Assembly (NCBI RefSeq): GCF_900090045.1
Contig: NC_041786.1
Span: forward strand, 1 to 64,000
Direction: 5' to 3'
Length of the DNA: 64,000 nt
Source: Plasmodium malariae
Lineage: Eukaryota > Apicomplexa > Aconoidasida > Haemosporida > Plasmodiidae
Below the pieces are notes generated by a model that searched no databases, was not told the DNA's origin, and saw only the letters and a list, made by a program, of their open reading frames with translations. How positions within the stretch are numbered: the stretch's first letter is position 1; every line of letters starts with the position of its first letter. Both the position numbers and the translations under genes were made by a program. Shown one piece after another: positions 26,107 to 37,924 of this stretch.

Positions 26107-26158
26107 AAAAAATGTTAATTATCATGACAATATGAAAATCGTAATAATAAGCGAAAAA
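26107..26158 (-). promoter_or_regulatory. Conserved upstream block of the fam-m-like gene
   Basis: Contains AAAAAATGTTAATTATCAT and GTAATAATAAGCGAAA, some 547 bases upstream of the start at 25560. Nearly the same sequence lies 513 bases upstream of the dead gene starting at 55064 and, more diverged, 544 bases upstream of the dead fam-l-like gene starting at 34996. Similar spacing across two families suggests a promoter or 5' UTR element; function is inferred. Confidence 0.5.
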
Positions 26159-27414
26159 AAAATATTTTTGAAATTTTTTTGTTAATTATAAAACTTTTAT
26201 TTTTTATTTGTTGTATATTTAAAAAATAATGTTTATAAGATTATGTCTAATATGCGAAAAAATATATTTTTTAGATGCAAAAAAAAAAAAAAAAATTCTT
26301 ATATTTGTATAATAATTTTTTAAAAATATAATTTACAATTGAGTTCCATTTATAACATCACTTCTAAGTGAAATATTTTAAAATTTGTCTACTTTTATAT
26401 ATACAATTTTTTTAATAAAATGTATACTTTTAGAAAAGATATTAATCAAATTAAAAAAAAAAAAAAAAAATGTACAGAAATTAATATTATTTATTTACGT
26501 TTATTTATGTTAATTTCATTAACAATTTAGCATTTTTAATATAGCTCATTTAGTTTTAATTTTTCGCACATTTTGTTCATATCATTTTTTACTCATATAA
26601 TATTTCTGTACAGTATAGGTTAACACATTTAATATTTTATAACAATCAACATATACTATTAAATATATTATGAACAATATACTCACGACATAAATCCATC
26701 TAACAATTTTTTTATAAATACAAATTTTTTGTTTTGGAAACATTCATGATTTGTAAACATTTTTGTAAGCCTTTCTTTTAAAAAATAAATCAGAATTCTT
26801 CTAAATTATTTATTTTTTCCTAAATAAATATATAGGGTACAAATACTTTAATTTTATAGCAAAAAATTTAATTTATTCCACAATAAATATATATACAGTT
26901 ATGGAATTGTTTTGTTATATATATACATGTATATATACATATATACCTTAATAGCGTTTACACACATTTCGAATTAGGTCTTATTTATATTTAATATATA
27001 ATATTAATATAAGTGCATAATAATAAAGCAAATTAAATATAAAATAATATTAAGCTTTAGCTTATATTGTATTATTTTCATATTTACATTATATGCACAA
27101 TACATTGTCCAAAAAAAAACATGATATTTATATATATATTGAATTATTGAGGATTATAATAAATTTCTATTATATAATGAGTATAATTTATTACAAAGAA
27201 AAACCTAAGTGCTTGCACCTTTAAAAAAAAAGCGTTCGAAATTATTTCGTTTTTTATAATTTAATATATAAATTATAAGTTATACCTTTTCTAAAAAAAG
27301 GTTCCCACAGTACAGTTTCTACAAAATATCTTCTCACCTATGATGAAAAATGTAATTGATTATATAATGGTCATTAAAATAACTGTATAAGACAAGATGG
27401 CAGTCATTTTTGTA

Positions 27415-27426
27415 TTTGCATGCAAA
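27415..27426. promoter_or_regulatory. TGCATGCA palindrome (possible ApiAP2 site)
   Basis: TTTGCATGCAAA is a perfect 12-base palindrome with TGCATGCA at its centre, a motif known to be bound by the ApiAP2 factor AP2-EXP/AP2-SP of Plasmodium. It lies about 1.85 kb upstream of the intact fam-m-like gene starting at 25560. The aligned place in the duplicated copy (about 57397-57404) reads AATGCAAG and has lost it. Regulatory use is inference. Confidence 0.35.
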
Positions 27427-29299
27427 AAGGTACCATTTAAAAATTTTGTTAACGATAACCACCATAATACTAAATATAAATAAATCCAACCTTCCGTAAA
27501 ATCTACTTTCATCGGTGTTAATCACCAGAACATGGATGCTCATGTTACCTGCATTGAATTTATCTATTAATTTCCAATAATTACATTATTTTTTTTTACA
27601 GGAGTTTTCTAATTTCTTTTTTTGCTAACACTATAAATTATTCTAATTAAAAATGAGAATGCATATCTACAATCCCTCTATTTTACTACTACATAAAATT
27701 ACTATTTTTCAGTAGTCTTTTATTTACAAATATTCAATCTTTCTAAAAACTGGTTTTCTTCATGCAAGTTTTTCTACTGTATTCATTAAGAAAAAAAGTA
27801 AATGCATGGATACAACTAAATGAACAAAATAAACAAATATTGATAAATGGTTTTTCGTGTAATCAGACACATTCTAATAGCTAGCGATGTTGTATAACAT
27901 ATAATACTGCACAAAATTATAATTTATAAATTGTTATTGGAAGATATATTTGTTCATATGATATATGGGCTTGAACAAATTAATTAGAGGGTATTTTAAA
28001 AAAATATCAAAAAAAATTAAATGTCAGAATAAAAATTTTCACCGACATAATTACAAGAGTAGTAATATACAAATGAGTATAATTCTAACATAACCATAAA
28101 AGGTTTATATAAAAGATACTAGGTAACATGTTTAAGAAGCTTAAAAAAAACAATATAATATTAAAGAATAATTATTTTATTTAAGTTTATACATTATGAA
28201 GAAGATATAAAGAAAATATAAAATTACATTCATATTAAGTACATAACAATATTAATATCATTACTCAAGTTTAACATGGTGCATATAATATTTATTATAA
28301 GAAATCATCCACATAATACATATACTTATATATATATATGTAAGTACAATTCAATGAATATATAGGTAAAACACTATAACTATGTATATTGGAAAATGAA
28401 ACGTTTAATGTATTTTCTAAAATCTAATAATAATAAAAATATGGCATATATTAATAGTAAATTGAAACAAATGTAATAATTTTTATAATATAATAATTAA
28501 TTTGACATATATAAGATAAAATATGCAATCAAATTTCGAAAAATCAGCGTTAGAACTGTACAGTATAATATTATACATATTATATATGGAACGAAAGAAC
28601 GTAATTCTATAGAATTAAACGATATGAAATGAATATAAAAATATTAGCACGTATATTACATTATGACAATTTTGATAAATATAATTTATTTCATATTATG
28701 TGCAACAAAATGTACAAGTTCTCTATATAGTATTATAAGACTCAATACCTATCTGTGTAAATAAAAGAATAAACATAAAATATTTTTATTATCAAAAATA
28801 AATTTTCCAATTTTTTTTGAAGGTATTTTAGTATTTAAGGACGTATTTTCTATTATAATAAATACATATTTATGCAGTTTAGTATGAAATAATATGCACT
28901 ATAATATAAATGTGTGTGCCATTTTTATAATAATATATACTATAGTTCTTTGGGAATTTATACATATTAAATAAAAAAATAGAAAAATATAATTTCTTGC
29001 TCAACTATTTTTTCTTAAATAAAAGTACTTTTAATTATATTTCTTTTTTTTCTGTGGTACATTTTAAGTTTGCAACATTTCTATTTGTTTATATTATGTT
29101 AGTAATTTAACTTTATGTACAAAATAATTATAATATTATTCGTTATTTTTTTAATAAATAATATATTTATTAAACTATAGAAAAAACTTAAGCATTTAAT
29201 ATTAATTTTATATCACTTTTAAATAAATCTATTGTATAAACTACAGTATAAAGCTTTAATTTTTATAATATATTAAAACAAAATAATAAAAAATAAACA

Positions 29300-29463
29300 A
29301 AAAAAAACATAAAAAAAAAAAAATACATGAAAAAAAAAAAATAATACACGAAAAAAAAAAAAATAATACACGAAAAAAAAAAAAAAATACACAAAAAAAA
29401 AAAAAATACACAAAAAAAAAAAAAATACACAAAAAAAAAAAAAATACACAAAAAAAAAAAAAA
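29300..29463. repeat. Poly-A/TACAC minisatellite
   Basis: Some eight to nine tandem units, each an A run of 10-15 bases closed by TACATG, TAATACACG or TACAC. The unit is about 16-21 bases, and the first units carry a G (ACACG or ACATG) that the last ones lack. On the minus strand it reads as overlapping Phe-rich open frames, which I regard as artefacts of the repeat. Confidence 0.85.
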
Positions 29464-29500
29464 TTAATAAGTAAAATATTTATTATAAACAATATAAAAC

Positions 29501-32500
29501 TCTTTCCTTTTTTTTTTTTTCAAATTATCTTAAATATTATTATTAATTCAAAAGTAAAAATTTTAATTTAGTGCTCATTTGTTCGTTTCAGCATAACAGC
29601 ATAACTATTTATAAAATAAAATTTTTATCATATTAAAGAATATAATACACAAATATATAGGAATTCAAAATAAAAATAAATAAAATAAAGCTATACTTAT
29701 TTTATTGACGTTCCCTTGTTTATATGTATATAAAAATATTAATTAATGCTACAATTTTAATTATTTAAATACTCATTAAACCGTTACATCTATATTAATA
29801 GGTACTTATTATATTAAATAAATAAGAGAATATTTATTAAGTATATTAAAATATAATTAGCTAATGAAAATTTTCTTTTGAATTTTTCTTTATTATATAA
29901 TGACTGATACCTTCATTTATAAACGAAAACTTTAAAATAAGAATGCATGATTAATACATAAAATTCCTTTTAATAATTTATCATATAAAAATAATATAAC
30001 TTCTCAGACATTGTCCAACTGAGAAAAATAAAATAAAAATTAATAAATAAATTCTTGTATAAATTTTTTTTTTATTTTTATAATTAAATGTTCAATAAAT
30101 ATATAAATTTTGAATTCTATAATTTTACACATCCATCAGCTATCCTTTTGTGTACTATTATACAAATACCTTTTACACAGGAGGAATGCATTTTATAAAT
30201 ATTTTCCATTATTGATCAATATATATAATTAAAATTATTTAAAATTTTCCCAGTAATCGCTTTACTATATTATATTAAAATATTCTGCCAACACCCCTAA
30301 TTTGTTTATTAACATGTGGATAACAGTGATATGTAAGTTCCAAATAGTTCATAATGAATTAAATAACAAAGTTAATGGATGGGATGAATAGAAATGTATA
30401 TATTATATTAATATATATATAATTAAGATATTTAAAATATCAGAAGTATTTTCCATGTTTGTTTATTTTAAATAATTTTTTAAGCATTTAAGTACAAAGG
30501 TAAAAACTTAATGGTATAAAAACCAAGCATGTTTTTAGTTTTTAATTTTCTTATATGTTCCTTATTTTCTTAATTATATTTCTACATAAAATATTATATT
30601 TGATCTTATTAGAAATATCTTTTTAAATACATTATCTTCTGAATAATTACTTGTAAGAATACTTGAAAATTTTTATTTTCCATGGAACATAATAATGAAT
30701 TACTTGTGTTAATATATATCAAATAAATTTTATCATGTAATAAAAACTTTTACAATTACTAATTAAAATAAATATATTTGGATACACCACATGTTGATGA
30801 TTTAATAAAAAATTAAATTGGACATATTATATAACACTTACGACATTGCAAAATGTATTTTAAAAGAAGAAAAATTAAGTTTGATTTATACTCTTTATAC
30901 CTGTATACTCTCTAAAATATTCATAAAAATGATTCTTATGAATTAGAATCACAATATAAAATATGACAAGATAAATCATATAAAATAAAATAAATTTTTT
31001 ATTTAGCAACAATGATAATTCAAATGATCCTCATTAATAACTATAATGATAAAAAAATTATACCTCCCTTGATGCAATATACGTTGTTATATCTATTTTT
31101 GCAAAGGTATATGTGACATGCATTCAGATATACTGATATAACCTCAAGATTCTTTGATTATGTTCTTCAGTATAAATGTTTATTGCTCTAGGTATAGTTA
31201 TTCCTCATCATTTTCAATAATAAATTAGTTTAATTTAATGTGCAAAATATTTTTAGAGATTGCCTAATTGAGATACCCTTTTTAAAATGAATTATTTTTA
31301 CTATTAAATATATTTATATTGGAAAGTCCCACTATAGAACTTATAAAATTAAAATTAAAATTAAATTAAAGAACCATTTTTAATATATAGATATTTAAAT
31401 TATATTACTGTACAGTTAACCTTGAAAATATAAAAAGTATTTACAACATTAAGAATAATATGAAAGGAACTTCTTATAACGAAGAAGTATCTTCCTTATA
31501 ACTATGTAATTTTATAAGGACATAAGTATAATAATTAATTTTTTGTTCACTGTCAAAAATCTAACTATCCTATAATGATAAAATTACAAAATTAGTTCTT
31601 GTTTATATTTAAATGAGAATAAAATTTTCACTAATTATGGTAGTGCATTTTAATATGAAAATTTCCTAAAATATTTAAAAAAAGCATACTTGGTATTATA
31701 ATTATTTTATTTTTAATATTCTCTATTAACTCCACATGGTGGTATAAAATTGTTAAATCAAGAATAATTTCATGCTTTTCCTTCTATTTATATAAGTTTC
31801 ATCTAAGACTAAATGAAAATTATTCGTTTATATCAACACATAATAATTTAAATTATTTGGGTATTATCCTTCATTAAAATTTTATATCTAGTTCCACTTA
31901 TATAAATTCTTTCAATATCTAGTACTTAATTTAGCTGCTGGGCCTATTATTTCATGAAATATACACTTCATACAAATTTTTTTGAATAATTCCTAAAAAT
32001 TTATAAAAATAATTAAAAGAATGGATAGTTTAAAAGAATATTTAAAATATATATATCTTTATAAAAATATATTTCGTCTTCCTAAGAACAAAAAAAATAC
32101 TATAATCACTGTTATATTATGGTGTATAGTAAAAAAGTTCGTAATATATATAATTGAGAATTATTTTCCAAATTTCTAATAAATATGTAAATGTATCATC
32201 AATCTTTACACTGTTTCTATTTAAACAAGTACTGAATAAAATAACATTCGATATGTTCCAAATAATAATTTATCCTTTTTCTTTTTTGTACATATAACAA
32301 GAAAAACAGAAACGAACATATTATCACACAATAATTATTTCATATGTCTATACATAAACATGGTGTTTGCATAGAATTAAAAATTTTATTAAGTTATAGT
32401 AATATATAATATTATCAAAAAAAATACATACATACTTATTATTAAAATACATATTAGTAATTTGTTCACCTGTTCTAAATAGTATTCTCCATATATGGTA

Positions 32501-34097
32501 ATCTTATTTTCATTATATCCTACTCATAGTTTTACAAAGAAAAAAATATTTATAAGTTATTTTATTGATTAAACATTATTTTTTAAGGTACACATAAGTA
32601 GGATAACGGTAAAACATACTAATACTACATTACCATTTTAAGATGAACCTATGAAAAAGAATATTTTATAAATAAAAATTAAACATGAAATGTACTAGAA
32701 AAGCAGTAAAACGGGAAATATATACACTACATATATTTAATTAAACCTTATAAAAAAAATACTGTAATTTTTTAAATTAACATAAATGAAGTTCATCTAA
32801 CCAAACAAATAACGTTTTTTATTTATGAATTATTTATATAATAATAATAATACTTTCATTTAAATTATATTTTATTTAAAAAATGAGTCTTAAAAATAAA
32901 AATAATCTAGTGATCGTCAGGATAAACTATATATATTTTATACACTTTTAAGTTGATATTATCTCTTAATATATTTTTAGATATTCGAAGTAGCACATAT
33001 ATATATATATTTACTTATACAATATTTTATTATTCTAAAAAATGTATATTCATTTTAATTCCTCTAATGATAATATGGACTTTTAGACACATATGCACAT
33101 ATATAAAATTTTATTATTAAGAAATAGGAAAAAACAGAATTTATACATTTTATCTATTAATATGTGTTTACATTTAATACATTCATTTTATCAATTAATC
33201 ATGCAAAAAATAAGAAAAAACATAGGGTATATTTATCTATAAATTTTCAATACAATATAAATTTAAATATTTTTGCAAAGTTCTTTGAGCGCCCAAATTA
33301 GGCAGAATAATAAAAAAATTTAATAGAATTAACTCTTCATGTATCTATGAAGATTTAGAAATTCGAAGTTCTTAAAAAATTACAAATAAACAATATTCAA
33401 GAAACATACTATTTTATTACGCATTCTCATATTCCTTTCTGAGCAACGCAATAAGAATAAATATTTGTTAAAAAGATTTTTATATTAAATATTCTTTATA
33501 AGATATTTATCATAAAACAATCTATAGAAAAAAAAAAGGTTATTTTAAATAATATATATATATATATATATATATATCAACGCGGAAAAACACTCTAATT
33601 TTATTTTATTACAAACAAATAAAAAAAATTTATTTTCAAGTTATAAATAATAATACATTCTTTATTATGTTATCAAATAATCTCTTTACAATAGAATATG
33701 ATCAAAAATAGAAAAATATCCTTTTTAATTTATTTATAATGTATCACACTACAACTGTGATATGTAAAATGTGCTATTAAATATTATGTTCAACATGCAA
33801 ATATTTATTTTTCTTAAAAATACATTTAAAGACACAAATATATATTAAAACTTAATATATAACTAAATAAAAATATACATTAAAATAAAAATACAAAAAC
33901 ATTAAAACATAAAAATTCACCAAAAAACAAAAAAAAATTATTTTTTTATTGATACGCATCAAAAGAACCATATATATGTATATGTACTTGTAAAATTTAA
34001 GAAATTACAGGAAAGTGTAAAAAAAATATATATCTAAAGATATTACACATATTAATTCTTATTAAATAACTCCTTAACCAAATGAGAATATTACTTA
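29501..34097. other. Long non-coding interval
   Basis: About 4.6 kb with no open frame that resembles a gene on either strand. A TA microsatellite lies at 33552-33577 and many short homopolymers occur. I see no remnant of the STP1 gene that follows the partner duplicate at 60.8 kb, so the duplicated block seems to end before here. Confidence 0.5.
33552..33577. repeat. TA microsatellite
   Basis: A pure TA run of about 26 bases. Confidence 0.8.
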
Positions 34098-34996
34098 TTA
34101 TTCATTTAATTGGGCCCTCAATTTAATTTTATTATATTTCTCCTTATTTGTAAGGTTCATATAAATCATTGCAACAATTAATATAACTATTGAAACCAAA
34201 ATTATACCATATACTATTTAAAAAAAATGATGTCAATGACCACATATCACAGAATTCAGTGCTTTCTCCAACCATTCTTCTAATATTATTGCATTATAAA
34301 TTACTCCTTTTGGCTCTGGCAACAACTTATAATATTGTAATACGGACAGTCCTATCCCCAACAATAAAGTAGTAAGAAATATATAAACAAGCTAATGATA
34401 TTTTCTAAATTTTAGTTTTTTGAAAGCTATAATAGCAATAATCATGTTTTACTTAATATAATCGGCATGATCTATTTTTCTGATTCATTTTCTTTGAAAC
34501 TGGAAATGCTTTCCATTAAAGAATCCATTATTATAATCAATAACTTGTTTATAGTATTTCCTCTTTTTTAATGAATATAAATTAGAATTTTTGTTTTTTC
34601 TTTTGGCATCTTTTTCATCAGTATATATATCTTTTTGTATGCTTTCATCATTATTTGGCATTTCTTTTAACCATACGATACCTGAATTACTATTTTTTTA
34701 CTTTTAGCTAATAATGTACAAGTTCTCTAATTTAATTTTCCATCAAAGTTGTATTTTTCATCAGCGTATTTTTTTAAATGTAACCTGAAAAAACTAAGCA
34801 AATTTTTGTTATTTAAAATATAAATAATCTAACAGTAAAAACAGTATTAATAAAAATAAAACACGAAAGACATGAATATTATAAATATCCTTAAATAATT
34901 TTATGATACCACATCATTGTAAAAGAGATATATCCAACTTAAAAGGATAAAAGTAGAAATTTTAATAAATATCAGTGAAATAATTTTTTCTTCCAT
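34098..34996 (-). pseudogene. Dead fam-l-like gene
   Basis: Exon 1 is undamaged: 34996 to 34910, 29 codons, MEEKIISLIFIKISTFILLS, donor GTG|GTATCA. The intron is 125 bases. Exon 2 begins at 34784 after TTTCAG. It is broken at once by an extra A in a run (VTFKK then, in the other frame, YADEKYNFDGKLN) and by a stop just before RTCTLLAKSKK. Later pieces are clear in shifted frames: GIVWLKEMPNNDES, KYYKQVIDYNNGFFNGKHFQ, FKKLKFRKYH, a first membrane segment (LTTLLLGIGLSVLQYYK) and a second (LVSIVILIVAMIYMNL), then NKEKYNKIKLRAQLNE with TAA at 34098. At least five stops or shifts lie in exon 2. The YYxxVxDYNNGxFxGKHF signature puts it with the gene at 15068-15958. The clean first exon suggests fairly recent loss or selection acting separately on the exon. 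Confidence 0.85.
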
Positions 34997-35539
34997 AATT
35001 TATATCTTTAGTTTAGTAATGTATTCACTAAGAAAATAACTAAGAATAATCTAATATAGCTCTAACGATAAAAAATGCTGTATTTATTTTAAAAAGCTTT
35101 TTTATTAAAGCTTAATAAATACTTAATACCATGCAAATATCTATAATGCATTTTACGTCATCCATAAAGAAAATTACATTAAAATTCTATTTTATAGATT
35201 TATTCAAAATTTCATTTTAAAAAAAAAATTACTTCATTAATGTAAATTGTTTGAATTCATTCATAATTATGCAAAACACAAAATACTACTTGATATGGTA
35301 CAATGATCAAATAATTTTGTTATTAATACTTTTCATTTTAAAATAAAATAAAAGAATATATATATAATTTCTTAATATTTGAAATATTTCAGATTTATAA
35401 ATAATATACAACGTTCAGAATATATATATAATGCTCTCCTATATATATTAGGATAATAATTAAAAATTATAAATATTCAATCTTATGCATAATTCTAATT
35501 TTATAAAAGTTATATTTTAGAAAAATTTGTAATTATCAT

Positions 35540-35592
35540 TAAAAAATATTAATTATTATTTCATAATGATAATGGTAATAATAAGTGAAATA
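35540..35592 (-). promoter_or_regulatory. Upstream block of the dead fam-l-like gene
   Basis: AAAAAATATTAATTATTAT followed by GGTAATAATAAGTGAAA, 544 bases upstream of the start at 34996. It matches the blocks at 26107-26158 and 55577-55625 in order and spacing. Confidence 0.4.
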
Positions 35593-36699
35593 ATTGCATT
35601 TCGTACAAACATTTTTCTTGTATTAATTAGAAGTATTTTATTTAGTACTTATTCGCTTACAACTCTTTACTGTCAATTACACCTATAAAAAATTGAATTT
35701 ATAATGTATTTCTAATAGTCCTTAAAAAAATGTAATTTTTAATTAGATCCGAACATTACTTTCTTAATTTTGTATTATAATTTTTAATATAATTTTATTT
35801 TGTATCATAATTTTTAAAAATTATAATTTTTATTCAAATTTGATTCAAATTTTTTGAAAATTACAATTTTAATTTAATTTTAAATTGTATCATTATTTAT
35901 AAATGAAAAATCTTCATATGTATCTACTTTTTTTTTTCTTTTCAGTTATATATATATAATTAGTACAAATACTAACATATATAAAATAAAGGTTAACAGA
36001 AAAATTAGAAAAAAATAATACATTCAGTTGTAGTAATTTAGAAATATTTCAAATGAAATAAATATACATATAAGAAAAATATATATAAGTTTTATTATAT
36101 ACATAAGAAATAAATAACTATAACAATATAATTTAAGAATACACACGATTTAGTAATTTTTATGCTTTTTTTTATAAAGATTATAATATTTTTTATTTAT
36201 TCTCTTTAAGCGTATGTAGTTCAAGAGCATATATTAAAGATACAACGTATTCAACAAAAATAAGCACATAAATAATACTATATTAAAAATATTTTTACGG
36301 TAATAATTAGTTATTTCCCATTATTTCAATTCCTTGTGCAATATAACACGAAGAGTGATAACTGTGTAAATATTATATCTCCCAAATAGTTGAAACTATA
36401 TGAAACATAACGTTATATATTTGTTCCCTTAAAAAATTGCTTTCCTTCCAAAGATATAATCTAAATATTTAAAAAAATTATCAATTAATATATGTAACCA
36501 TATATATTTTTTTCCTCTCAAAATAATCTATCCCTTAATAACTTGTATCAATTAAATAATTAAAATTAGAATAAATGTAATATGTTTACTTTATCATAGA
36601 ATAACATATGTTGTTGTAAATAAATTTGAATTGTTATTTAATATTATATACCTGTTCATATTTTAAAATTAGTATAAATTAATACATTACTTGCTTATT

Positions 36700-36707
36700 T
36701 GCATGCA
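36700..36707. promoter_or_regulatory. TGCATGCA palindrome
   Basis: Second perfect TGCATGCA noted in the window. It is about 1.4 kb upstream of the main exon of STP1 copy 2 and about 1.7 kb upstream of the dead fam-l-like gene on the other strand. Possible ApiAP2 binding site; no functional proof. Confidence 0.25.
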
Positions 36708-37810
36708 TAGTAAATACATAATAGTGGTTTTAAAAAGATTTTTTCGTAAACCTATAAAATACAGTTAAGACCAAAATATAAATAACATTATATTCATTTA
36801 TTTATACTAATATATGTATTAATAATTACAAAAATTCAACCATAAAATTTCAGTAATTTCTGTACTATTTAATGCAGCCTATTATTCTAATTACATGAAC
36901 TTATTATATTATTTTGTTTTATTACAAAGTTATTTTTTATTTTTCACTTTAAAATATATGGTAGTATAATTAATATTAAAAAAGTATATCCTAATAATTT
37001 TTCATATTTTAAACAAGTAAAAAAATTTATTTTCATAAAACAAAGAACCTAAATATATATTTTATTAACTAAAATTCAGTACAAATGAAAATATTCCTAT
37101 TAAAAAGTGGCAGTAGCCATATACAGAAGTGTATATACATATAATAATTTATACAATTTTAAAATTACTCAAGCATATAATGTATAACACAAATATTTAT
37201 TATTTAACCAATTTATTTATATATTCAATATTAAATGTTACGAAGACATTTAATAGCATATACTTGCCAGAATCATAAACACAAAATATAATAATTTATG
37301 TATTATTGGTGTTCATTTCTCCACACGGTGTATTAAATATAAAAAAATATTAACAGTATAATTATAACATTTTAACGCCTTATATTAGAAATAAATAAAA
37401 AAAGTAACAAAATAAAAAAAAAAGCTTTTATCACTACTAATAATTACTTTATCCATAGTTTATATTGTTTTGGATAATCAAAAGAATAAAAGGACTTATT
37501 TACATTGATACAAGTAATAATCCTTATATATATATGCCCCTGTATTAGGAAAAAAAAAAAAAAAAAACACAATACATATTTAATCATATTTTTACACGAT
37601 AATGTACATATTTTCTATTCGTTTTACTTATATATAATTTTTTATTGATAGCTATTTGGATTTTCATTTATAAAGGCAATATGCACTTTATAGAAAAATA
37701 TATACAGTACTATGATTTAGTATGAAATCATGATTATGATATATTTCCAGTTATAATATAGTTATTTAATGTAAAAAAATGATAAAAATTATATAAAATA
37801 AATATTGATA

Positions 37811-37895
37811 TATTCAATCATTTTAAAGTTCTCAAGCAAATTCCCAGATAGTTGATAATTTTATAATTTCTTGTAATTAATATATATTAATTATA
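37811..37895 (+). promoter_or_regulatory. Conserved 5' flank of STP1 copy 2
   Basis: TATTCAATCATTTTAAAGTT and what follows aligns by eye with the flanks of STP1 copies 1 and 3 at the same distance from the main exon. See the entry at 741-828. Confidence 0.5.
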
Positions 37896-37924
37896 AATAT
37901 AAAATTGATAAATAAACATAGGCA

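Larger units (their letters stand above)
23400..29500. repeat. Segmental duplication, copy A (partner about 52900-59400)
   Basis: Reading this stretch against 52900-59400 shows collinear similarity through the gene, its introns and long flanks. Anchors: 23430-23520 with 52895-52985; 23690-23850 with 53185-53350; 24200-24240 with 53720-53760; the exon acceptor 25343 with 54843; 26735-26820 with 56715-56810; 27415-27470 with 57390-57430; 27580-27720 with 57560-57680; 27780-27905 with 57755-57880. The offset grows from about 29500 to about 29985, so there are indels. Identity looks moderate and would need an alignment. Copy A holds the intact fam-m-like gene. Confidence 0.8.
34997..37810. other. 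Non-coding interval
   Basis: Apart from the block at 35540-35592 and a TGCATGCA palindrome at 36700-36707, I see nothing gene-like. It forms the divergent intergenic region between a minus-strand fam-l-like pseudogene and plus-strand STP1 copy 2. Confidence 0.5.

Noticed and set aside
27334..27543. 69-codon minus-strand open frame in duplication copy A
   Set aside because: The aligned stretch of copy B near 57.4 kb is not open in the same way, and the peptide has no family features.
29256..29492. Two overlapping Phe-rich minus-strand open frames
   Set aside because: They are the translation of the poly-A/TACAC minisatellite and have no gene-like composition or exon structure.
34190..34372. 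60-codon plus-strand open frame
   Set aside because: Antisense shadow of the membrane segments of the dead fam-l-like gene.
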